DNA of 64,000 bases. Source: Panax quinquefolius (taxonomy: Eukaryota; Streptophyta; Magnoliopsida; Apiales; Araliaceae). The stretch is taken from NCBI GenBank assembly GCA_020205615.1, contig CM035153.1, positions 80,179,853 to 80,243,852 on the forward strand, given 5' to 3'. Made by a program: the position numbers and the translations under genes. The notes below the pieces were generated by a model that saw only the letters and a list, made by a program, of their open reading frames with translations, ran no database searches and was not told where the DNA came from. Shown piece after piece: positions 1 to 8,973 of the stretch. Positions within the stretch are counted from its first letter, which is position 1; each line of letters begins with the position of its first letter.

Positions 1-52
1 GAACAACAAGGTAAGTCCGAGTATACTTCTAATCATTATCATATAGGCTATT

Positions 53-297
53 ATATTCTTTGTATCTGGTTTGTTTTACCTTCTTGTAAGATTTATCTTG
101 AGACCCCCAAATAGAGACCTATATGATATGGATGATGCCACTGCCCTTCAAGGTTAGTTGCATCAGCTCTTTCATCTCCATGATTCCGGGGTTGATCAAT
201 CCTTCATAGATACCTTGCCTATTTTCAATTACAAAGCCATTATTGGGGTAAAAACCCCATTTGATTGTGTTGTTTGTTTGTGTGAATCTGAGGGTGT
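53..297 (+). pseudogene. ATL-family RING-H2 E3 ubiquitin ligase fragment
   Basis: The reading encodes the end of a hydrophobic membrane segment (FFVSGLFYLLVRF), the LRPPNRD motif, and then LFHLHDSGVDQSFIDTLPIF leading into PFDCVVCLCE. This order is that of ATL13/ATL46-like membrane-anchored RING-H2 ligases, which ubiquitinate substrates at membranes. The fragment stops just after the first RING cysteine pair, so the zinc-binding domain is lost. An in-frame TAG at 155-157 sits where the family has Gln (CAG to TAG). Upstream of about 53 the frame is also closed. ATL genes are normally intronless, so capture from genomic DNA or from RNA cannot be told apart here. It is a dead fragment carried by the transposon. 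Confidence 0.85.
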
Positions 298-507
298 TTT
301 GGGTACCGCTAGTAATTCAGTTGCAAGAGCAAATTCCAATAAAATTTGGATTGTAATAAAATTTAATTGCATTGTCATTCTTGAATTTACCGTACTTGTC
401 ATCATAAGTAGATAATAAACATTTGCAATCCTGTTGGTGAAAGTGTATATATTTCACTTGCTGAAGAAAAAAGTGTTTAATATTTCCATTGGCATTTAAT
501 GCTTCAG

Positions 508-1118
508 GTTATTACGCTATCCATAACTGGGGCACTGAATGCAGTTTTGTCCAAAGAACATAAACTTGAGATCTGCCGTTATCTTTACAATCATCAGGCA
601 AGGAGAATTCACCGGTGAAATTAAATAAATTCCATTCTTTTTAAAGAGTTTTTTAGTGTTGCTTTATTTTATCCTTTTGGGTTTCCATTTCTCTTTTCAA
701 GAAAAAGGATTTCTGAGATTTTTAAAATAGAATTATGTAATTTCAGAACAGAGATGATGGGTGGGGTTTACACATTGAAGGTCCAAGTACTATGTTTGGT
801 ACTATCTTGAACTATGTTACTTTGAGGTTGCTTGGTGAAGGAACTAATGATGGTCAAGGGGCAATGGAAAAAGGGTGTCAATGGATTCTGGATCATGGAA
901 GTGCCACTGCAATAACATCATGGGGGAAAATGTGGCTTTCAGTTCAGAACTCAACCTTGAACTTATTTGTTCACTTGTATAATTTCTTATACTTTGTTTG
1001 TATTATAGTTCTCATAATCCTAGGCGGTGACAGGTTCTTGGTGTATTTGAATGGTCTGGAAATAATCCCCTGCCCCCTGAGACGTGGCTGCTTCCATATA
1101 TTCTTCCAATCCACCCAG
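508..1118 (+). pseudogene. Oxidosqualene cyclase (cycloartenol/beta-amyrin synthase type) fragment, three exons
   Basis: Three exons are readable. 508-597 encodes [18 protein letters not shown] and continues to YLYNHQ. 747-942 encodes [16 protein letters not shown] and LRLLGEG, ending SWGKMWLS. 1034-1118 encodes [18 protein letters not shown] to ILPIHP. These are consecutive exons from the N-terminal half of plant oxidosqualene cyclases, which cyclise 2,3-oxidosqualene to sterol or triterpene scaffolds. Introns of about 149 and 91 bp are retained, so the copy came from genomic DNA. The first intron starts GC rather than GT. The catalytic DCTAE region and both ends of the gene are missing. Cycloartenol and beta-amyrin synthases cannot be separated on this piece. 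Confidence 0.9.
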
Positions 1119-1569
1119 GTGACTGCCTATTTGTATGCTTCTTTTACAATTATTTTGATTCTATTCTTCTAGTTATTATTAAATGAACACCAAAAAAAAA
1201 AACTTTTCTGGATTGGTAGGAACTTGATTAGCTTTAAAATATTTATAGCTATCTGTAATCATAATTACTCAACCCACCATAAGCCATTTGGTTTATGTCA
1301 CCTTGGTGATGGTTAAGATTGTTTTGTATTATTCAATTAGAAGTTATTAGCTTCTATTGTGTTAATAATAAAATTATAGTGTCTACTTTTGATAAGAGGT
1401 TATCTTAACAACTTATAGAATATTTTTTTTTTTGCTAAATAACTTATAACAACTTTTCAACCTTCTACTCGTGTTGTTTTTCTTTCCACCATTGTACCAT
1501 AATAATGATATATAGTTCAAAGGGTTTTATACTTGTGCTGATTATCTTATGTTTTTTTTGTCATTTCAG

Positions 1570-1866
1570 TGGTTACGAAAAACTAATCGAAAGCCTTTGC
1601 TTGCAGCTGTAGAGAAAATGAAAGAAGGTACTTGATCAGTTTCTGAAATAGCCATTTGAAAATAGGTGTACTCTCTGAAGTTTGTATTTCTTTTTTGTTA
1701 TTCTAATTTTTCTGTCTACAGGGTTGATGCTGCTTGGGCTCACATCTCTCCTCCTTACAGCTACCTCAAGCATTATATCCGATATTTGCATCCCGTCAAA
1801 GTTCTACGATACTGCATTTGCTCCATGCACCAGGTCTGAAGTTAAGGAGGACAATGAGGATAACAT
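1570..1866 (+). pseudogene. MLO-like seven-transmembrane protein fragment, two exons
   Basis: Exon 1570-1627 encodes WLRKTNRKPLLAAVEKMKE. After a 94-bp intron with GT-AG borders, exon 1722 to about 1866 encodes LMLLGLTSLLLTATSS and then ICIPSKFYDTAFAPCTRSE. This is the N-terminal region of plant MLO proteins, around the second membrane segment and the start of the following loop. MLO proteins are plasma-membrane calmodulin-binding proteins linked to powdery mildew susceptibility and pollen or root signalling. Only two of the usual dozen or more exons are here, so it is a captured fragment. A Gly replaces the usual Glu at the exon junction. Confidence 0.85.
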
Positions 1867-1929
1867 ATGTACTTGTACTTATAGCTGGCCCAATAAATTA
1901 GTCCCTTTTAACTTTTGATAGAATGACTA

Positions 1930-2510
1930 TAATCTTAGGACAAAAATAGACCTTAATTGTGACATTATTTGCAGGACTTGAGGAGTATTAAAGAAAGACG
2001 TCCATAGTCTTAGGGAAGTATAAATGTCTTGTGTTGTAGTAATATCCATAGCATCGTGTTCGGGGTCTGCTGTTGCTATGGCCTCTTTGGCTTGGTTGGG
2101 CTCCTGCAATGGTGCAGCAAGGCTTGTTGTTACTGTTGTATCGCTGCTGCTGCTGCTGCTGCTATTTACTGCTTACTGCGTTGTTGTTGTTGCTGCTGTT
2201 GCAACTGGTTTTGTTATTGCTAAGTGCGTTTTTGCTGCTGCCATTGCTTTGGTGTGTTATGGTTTTTGCTTTGATAGTGCAACTGTTGCTCTATTTTTTT
2301 TAGGGCTGCTGATGTTGCTATTTGTTTGGTGGGCTGCTGGTTTTTGGCTTCTGGGCACCACGCTGCTGCTGGTCTGTTTTGTGCTGTTGCTGCTATGGGC
2401 TTTGCTCTTGCAACATGAAGTTTACAAGCCCAACCTTGATTTCTTTGAAGAAGAAAATGATGATGACGTACACTTTTTTTCTTCTAGTTCGTTGTTATTT
2501 TTTTAGTTTT
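1930..2510. other. CTG/CAG-rich low-complexity stretch, origin unknown
   Basis: This stretch follows the MLO fragment inside the CACTA element and is dominated by GCT/TGT triplets, including a (GCT)6-7 run near 2141-2163. The + strand has a 160-codon open frame of Leu, Val, Ala and Cys. The minus strand reads as Gln/Ala/Asn-rich. A short minus-strand frame at 1927-2109 is less biased. I recognise no family on either strand. It may be a fourth captured piece, a Gln-rich exon in antisense, or transposon filler. Confidence 0.4.
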
Positions 2511-2859
2511 TTTATGTTAGTTAATAAATTTTTTAGGTAAAATTGTCTTTGGGAGACCAAGATACAATAACAAATTTTGTAGTTATTGTGACTTGAGTAT
2601 TATCTATTTATATGTGAAGTATTGATTTTATTAGCTCTTTATACATTAGCTTATCAATTAGTTTGAAACAAGTATGACAATATTTATATTTACTTGAAAA
2701 ATGTATTTAATATTTCTTATAGAGATTAATAATAATAATAAATATGAAATCAATGATTTAAAAATCAATTATAATTTTCAATGAATTTTAATTATTTAGC
2801 AATTAATTTTTTATTTACTATTTTATAATTTGTGAATGAATTTTTCTCTCACTAATTTG

Positions 2860-3244
2860 AAGAAAGATTCTCAATTTATAATTAGTGAAGGAAAATATTC
2901 TCTCGTTAAATAAATTTATTCTTCACAATATATTATTTGTGAGGGAATCAAGTTATTCACTAATTTTAAATAGTCCTTAAAATATTATTTGTGAAGGAAA
3001 CCAATCTTTCACTAAATAACAATATTTCATTACTAAATATAATTTGTGAATAAGAAAGTTATTCACAATATATCCTTCACAAAAAATATTTAGTTACTAC
3101 TTAGCGAAGGATACCCAATTGCAAGGAGGTCTAATGCGAGCAATCGTGTGAAGGAAATATTTCTTCACAATAAATCACTTGTGAGAGATATAGTATGTCT
3201 TGTGAAGGATTTGCCCTTCACTAGAGGCCATTTTTGGTGTAGTG
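2860..3244. repeat. CACTA subterminal repeats and terminal inverted repeat
   Basis: About ten copies of TTGTGAAGG-like or CCTTCACAA-like motifs occur in mixed orientation up to the terminus. In known CACTA elements such motifs bind the TNPA-type protein. The outermost 24 bp (3221-3244) is the terminal repeat. Its partner lies left of the window, so TIR identity cannot be checked. The stretch 2530-2860 before it is AT-rich and has no recognisable gene. Confidence 0.7.
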
Positions 3245-4624
3245 TATCTCTCATATCAGCAGCTATATCAGCATAGTTCATTGAATCATTTGTCAAAACA
3301 TAAAAATATAAGTAAAGTCATTTACTTTACTTAGCAAGTTAGCCAACCCCTTTTCTCTCTCTAAATTCGGGTTATGGGAGTGAGAGTGAATGAAAAGTTA
3401 AGTCCATATCAACACTTAACTCTTCATAATCAGACTTCAAAGGATCAGATTCAAGATTTTAGCCTAAAGAGGTATAAACCCTAATTTTTGGAAATCCGTA
3501 AAGATTTTTGTTAATGTTATGATTTGTTATTTAAAGTTTGTGTTAGAGGGTGTTAATAACTGATCTGGGTTGTTAGATCAAGGATCTAAAAAATCTATAT
3601 GCAGGAATTTAATGATTTCAAAAATCTGAAAAAGTTAAAAAATGTTGTCTGACAAGTTAATGTCAGGGCCTCTAGATTCTTCTATGATAATGATTTGTTG
3701 TGTTTAAGGTTTTATATATGTTCTATGTTGTAAGGGCTTTGATCTGGAACTTGAATCAAGCCCAGATCATGTATTGTAAGTTATTAAGGGTTGACCGACT
3801 GCCCGGGTGAAGATTCTGGAAAACCCAGAATCTTCAAGAGCATGTTTTCTGTCAGAGTTTGACCGACCACGATCTCTTAGAATTCGTTGTTGTTTTGTTG
3901 ATTTAGTAATATGTTCTTGTAGCCTGACATGTATACTTCATGTGTGAACTCTTAGATCACACAAACAAGTCCTAGAATCAAAGTTACAGAGCATCAAAAG
4001 TGGTACCCTGCAATTGTTCTTCATTTCTGGAAAACCCAGAAATGAAGAACAGCTCTGACATGTTTTTCTGAAGCTCGGATCTTGCTATTATGTAATGATT
4101 TTTCCTTGGAACTTGTTTATAGTTGTAGTACTACCTCACTACTACAATATTAACTTAATTGCAAACCCAGAAATCATAAAATCAAAGATTTGCATGCAGT
4201 CAAACTACCTACCTTGAACACTGACAAGAATTTCTGGGTTTTGGCTCAAGAACATGAAGAACACATTTAGCCATGGTTTTGTCACTATAGCCACCTTTAG
4301 CGACACTTAATTACGAAAATTAATTATTTTTATTAAATAATTAGAGAAAATTAGTTTTAATTATTAAAAATACTTAATTAATTACTAAAAATTATTTTAA
4401 AGTCCGAAAATTAGTTTTTAATAATTTTGAATATATTTCATAAATGTTTAATATTTTTGGAATATTAATGGTATTTAATTTATTTAATTATAATATTAAA
4501 TAAATTATTTAAAAATAATTTTAATACATGATTAAAAATATATGATGGTATACGAAAATATTTTAAGTTATTTTTAATGACTTTTAATATTATGTGATGA
4601 ATTTCACTAATTAATTAATAATAA

Positions 4625-4960
4625 ATCTCCAGAAAGCTAACTAGATGTTCATTCGGACCGTCATTTGCCAATCCCCCAAACTGAACTCAATTCTGGATCA
4701 TCTGAATTGTCCAAGGCTTGATTTCAATGTATTTATTTGGCAAAGAATTACGGCCTGGTGATGCTCGATCGCGCTTCGATCACCTACCTAGGGTGTGGCG
4801 AAGTCCCTTAACGTTTTCTGATCTTCAGTTGCCATTGCCTCTTTTTTCTCACAAGTTTCAAAGTCTTGCCTCGTTTCCTTGATCCACTTTCTTAACCTCT
4901 GGAACCGTTTCTCAATGTCGTCCTCAAAAGGCAGCAAGTCTGGATTTTTGGACCGAGTTT
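4625..4960 (-). pseudogene. Athila/Tat-type gag N-terminal fragment
   Basis: The minus strand reads NPDLLPFEDDIEKRF, then KTLRDFATP, a stop, and a degenerate stretch. This is the arrangement at the start of gag in Athila-like elements, where a basic N-terminal stretch precedes the conserved LRDFATP motif. Gag forms the virus-like particle that packages element RNA. Two or more in-frame stops and the truncation at 4625 make it non-functional. A leader of about 120 bp separates it from the primer site. Confidence 0.65.
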
Positions 4961-5100
4961 ACATAAACTGCTTCAAAAACCTGAAATAAGAAGAACAAAA
5001 CAAAAATAAAAATGTTTACGTAAAATTGGATTAATTAAACTAATATCGTAAAAATATTAAGATCTATACTAAATTATCCTTGGCAACGGCGTCAAAAACT

Positions 5101-6398
5101 TGTTGGGTAAAATCTAATTACGCACAACATGCAAGTATACGTGGTCAACAAGTAATATAATAATGAGTACAGTATCGTTCCCACAGAGACAAATTAGCAA
5201 GAAACTTAACCTTTCAATTACCAATTTCCTATTAATCCTAATTTTATTAAACTATTCAATTCAATGATTACAAATTATAGAAACTAAATTAAGAAATAAA
5301 TAAACTACCATAAAACAATCACAAATATCAAAATCTGAAATTTCAACAATTAATGGAGAATTAAACTTATGATTTCACCCTAAGCTTAACTCTGATTTCT
5401 ACACCTTTATTCCAATTCAAATCACTATCCCAGCTTATTAATCAAGAACACAAATGTAGTATTAGTCACCTCTCGATGCACTAATACCGTATTAACTTAA
5501 ATCCATAAATTAGATAGAAATAAGTTAAACACCTTAATCAACTAACTCACTATATCTCTATGTGAATTATAATTAAAGAAGGTTTAAGATTAAGTTCTCT
5601 ATACGATCACATGCGATGTCAAGCATATCTCTACCTTAACATTCGTCAAGATTCTGCTATTCACAAAATTCATGAACACATGCTATATTAACTAATTCTA
5701 GATTTGAATATCCTCTCTCGATTCCATACAAATCCACAAAGAATTGTTGATCAGGCAATTCATAAATTCAAGCTCAAATTAATATAGATAAAGTGGAAAA
5801 TAGCTTATTGAACTAGAAATGAAAGTTTATAAAATCATTGTTTCACTTAAGGATCCATCACAAGCCTAAAAAGTGAAAACACCCTTCACGTAGCCTAAAT
5901 CTGCATTCGTCACGAAAATCTCTTCAAAATCAACCTCCAATGCTTGCTATGAAAAACTAGAATTGATCTTCGTAATATGCCTCGTGTCTTGTTTAATTCG
6001 TTGTTAATTGAGTAATAAACATCCAACACACATTTTTTTAAATAATTCCACACTCATTAGAGTTCACTTGCCACCCAAATGCTAGAGTTCATGTCCCAGC
6101 AGAGTTCAAAACAAAACAAAACAATTAACTAGTCGAGACCCCACCTTTACGTGAGGTCTGAAACTTTAACAAACAAGCCTCATTTCCTATGAGCTTCTAT
6201 TCTGCTAATTGACTTTGCTTGCTTCATGATTACTTCCAGAAATGCTCCAAATGAATCCAAATCTTTGTTAAATGCCACAACAACCACCCTACACATAAAA
6301 GAACACAAAAACAAATAAAAACGAACATGAAAACAAGAAAATAGCAACAATTGCGCATGAAATGGACAACGATTCGTTAATATGAAATCCACTTATCA
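5101..6398 (-). repeat. LTR of the Athila-type fragment
   Basis: This is a 1298-bp AT-rich segment bounded by TG and CA ends. It lies between host LTR sequence on the right and the primer site on the left. It contains no convincing reading frame. The 70-codon minus-strand frame at 6180-6392 shows no recognisable domain. Confidence 0.7.
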
Positions 6399-7262
6399 CG
6401 CATTCAACTCAGACTTAAATAGTTTGACTTGATACTGAGTTTTAATAGTTTATGGACTGATAGGGTTATGTGTTATGTGTTTAGGTTGTTCTATGAATAT
6501 ATATATATATATATATAATAGTATTATAATGTGATGATATTATTCTAATTTGTATATCGATATTATTTATATATTAGGTCTTCAGTCAAAGCTTAATAAA
6601 TTGTGTAACAGTAATCAACCGAACATGCAAGTTTCTTATACTTATTTATTGTGCAAGTTTTTCTTAACTCGACCTCGAGTTGTTTCATTCAAATATACTT
6701 GTGGTTAATTATTGCTGATTTCCATGTCTATGAATTGTTTAATTGCACCCTGTGCATATTGCATGTATTCATCAGGTATGAAAGGCTGATCACCTTTATT
6801 ATCATTCGGTCCAGATATATTTGTTCATGTTCAATGCTCGTTCAGTTATAAAAATTTGTTCATGCTAATTCACAATTATATTGTTGAATTATAGCCAGCT
6901 TATTATTCAAATTCTTTCAATCATGATATATCCTTAAATAAACTTATACTTGTTGGGCAAACTTATGCTCACCCTTGCTATATCATGATAAACATTATAG
7001 ATTAAGATAAATACGTTCGAATACATGAAAGGATAAAGCCAAGTTTAGCTATGTGTGCAACTAAATTGTAATAGTATAGTATGACAATAATGTTATATGT
7101 TAGATAGTTTATGAATTGTGTATAAGTTAAGGTTACTCGACCTTGGGGATTAGTGTATAAAGTTTAATGTATAAACAATTTATGTTTATGTCTTCCGCAA
7201 TAGTTATAGAAATAGTATACCAGATCCGTGGTGATTTGGGACCCGGATTTGGGGTTATCACA

Positions 7263-8146
7263 GTTGGTATTAGAGCTGTTGGTTATGAACCTTAGGTAAG
7301 AATACCTGAGACCAATAACCGCAGTGATTAGGATAAGTACTAACTCAAATAGAGTTAGCGTGTTGATAAGATTCTAGGACGAATCTCGGCGGGTTATAAA
7401 GACACAGAGTTTCCTAGCTCTGATAATAAAGGTGAATAGTAGTGGTGAATAGATAAAGTCTAAAAGATTAAAAGTATAGTGATAGGAGATCATAAAACAA
7501 AACGATCATAACAAAGAAATGAATCGTAATATATGCGATGAGATCACCCGTGATCTGATAAGGTGATAGCAGGGAAAAGAATCAATCTAATGATTGAAAA
7601 GTTTACAGCAAAGATTGTTGTGTCTGTTGTACTATGAATTGGTACAGATTCAAGAAAGGATTATGAATACGAGTTAAATGAAATTTGTATTGAGAAGGGA
7701 GTTAGGATTAAGTGGGGATTATAAAATGTTTATGTTGTGCTATTTCTTATATGCATGTTGAGAGGGTGATTCCTTTCTCATGTGTATAATAGATATATAG
7801 GTTATAGGTAGAGAATATAAGGTTAAGTATGAGTTCTTAAAACTCATACTTATGTTACATTCGTGACTCATGGTTATGTGAAATGTTTATGAACCCCTCA
7901 GCGAATGGACGCCAAAGGTCTGACTAGGACAAGTTCTTAAACTCATATGATTGTGGAAAGTTTCTGAACTCATGAGTGTTGTTTGACGAACTGGGAATAG
8001 TCATGTGTGAATGAAGAATTGAGGATAATAGGAATAGATAGACTATTTAAGCAAATGATTATTAGTGGATACATAGGTTTTCCAAAACTCCTAGCTATGC
8101 TAGACTTCAAAATTTTGACATCAAGCTAAATACGCATTATGCGCTT

Positions 8147-8182
<36 letters not shown>

Positions 8183-8973
8183 AATGATTTTTTAACGGTT
8201 TAAAGTATAGTCTATGCTACTTATTTCGGCTAGACGATAATGATTTGAAATATCAAAATATTTTTTTTATTTATCACTTATGTACTATGTAACTTGGTGC
8301 AGAGATGATAAAAAGTTGATAGAGTTATAAATACAAGAATACTTAGTGTGAATTCGGTCTAAAAATCATTGTTCCACTATTGTATGATGTGTTATGACAA
8401 AAGTCATACAATGACGACATCCTCAAATGGATCACATACAAGATTTGCGGCATCATGAAGGCGTCATTCTCAAAAATATTTTCCAAAATTTAATTTGCCA
8501 ACGGCGTTTGGCTATAAACATTCGTATATCGATTGAAATTGATTATTGATACGAGTCTACGCTATTTGATTCAGCTAGACTAATGTTTATGAAAATTCTA
8601 AGAGTTCATTGAAAAAAATTTCCCGAACCAAATTATTTTGGTGCGAAATCCAATAAGACTGAGGTAAATTTTTATTGCCTATGGCAGTGACGAGAAACAG
8701 ATAAAACAAGTATTACTGGTTCAGTACTGGACATACCAGGCTAATCACCCTCTATGTCTTCAGGGTAAGACGGTTTGCGGATGAATTTCCATAAAACCTT
8801 TACGAAAATGAAAAATCATATAGTCTATATGACTCCTCAGCACAATTTGAAAATTTTTACTCTTGTGAGTGGTGTATTAGGTAGCATGTGATGATGTGTA
8901 TGAATGGTGTAAACAGTATGGTGTAAGGTGTAAGTTAAATTTCAGGGACGAAATTCTTAGAAGAAGGGGTGAA
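7263..8973 (+). other. Internal non-coding region of the LARD-like element
   Basis: It begins with the primer-binding site (7265-7276, TGGTATTAGAGC, one change from the initiator tRNA-Met complement). It ends with GACGAAATTCTTAGAAGAAGGGG just before the 3' LTR, the purine tract that primes plus-strand DNA. All frames are closed by frequent stops and no gag or pol motif is visible. A (TA)n run lies at 8151-8180. The region would supply only cis functions: priming, packaging and plus-strand initiation. Confidence 0.75.

Larger units (their letters stand above)
1..3244. mobile_element. Right part of a CACTA (En/Spm) transposon carrying host gene fragments (Pack-CACTA-like)
   Basis: The segment ends in CTAGAGGCCATTTTTGGTG followed by TAGTG, which read on the minus strand is a CACTACACC-type terminus, the hallmark of CACTA transposons. 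About 400 bp inside the end there are many short TTGTGAAGG/CCTTCACAA motifs in both orientations, as expected of subterminal transposase-binding repeats. The sequence after the end (TATCTCTCATAT) matches the related LTR at 9849, which continues leftward without the transposon. So the boundary is at 3244, with TAT as the probable 3-bp target duplication. The left end is outside the window. Three unrelated gene fragments, all on the + strand, lie inside. No transposase coding is visible in this part, so it is probably non-autonomous. Confidence 0.8.
4625..6398 (-). mobile_element. Truncated Athila-type Ty3/gypsy element (5' LTR, primer site, gag start)
   Basis: On the minus strand an LTR runs from TGATAAGTGG (6398) to TTACCCAACA (5101). 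It is followed by a spacer and a primer site close to TGGCGCCGTTGCC (5078-5096, tRNA-Asp type), then a leader and a gag start. It sits in the 5' LTR of the LARD-like element. The right junction is clean: the host LTR resumes at CGCATTC. The left junction at about 4625 is ragged and coincides with loss of about 520 bp of host LTR, so the rest of the element and part of the host were probably deleted together. Confidence 0.75.
3245..7262 (+). repeat. 5' LTR of the LARD-like element, interrupted
   Basis: 3245-4624 aligns with 9849-11155, and 6399-7262 with 11676-12553 of the 3' LTR. The two copies differ by scattered substitutions and small indels; for example, a stretch of about 50 bp near 3550-3620 is missing from the 3' copy. 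The leftmost 875 bp or so of the LTR lie beyond the CACTA insertion. About 520 bp equivalent to 11156-11675 are absent and replaced by the Athila-type fragment. A (TA)n run at 6498-6517 is shorter in the other LTR. Confidence 0.85.

Noticed and set aside
508..1866. A triterpene biosynthetic gene cluster or functional OSC gene
   Set aside because: Only three OSC exons are present, flanked by ATL and MLO fragments within a transposon. There is no catalytic region and no neighbouring biosynthetic gene.
2024..2506. 160-codon membrane protein
   Set aside because: The frame is a by-product of GCT/TGT-rich low-complexity sequence. The hydrophobic bias follows from codon composition and no family is recognised.
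1..3244. Helitron as the gene-capturing element
   Set aside because: Helitrons also capture several fragments, but the end here is a CACTACACC-type terminus with subterminal TTGTGAAGG motifs. No CTRR end with a hairpin is visible at the boundary given by the empty site.
6651..6851. Small conserved protein, repeated at 11953-12135
   Set aside because: Both are at the same place in the two LTRs of one element. The similarity is due to LTR duplication, with no coding signature.
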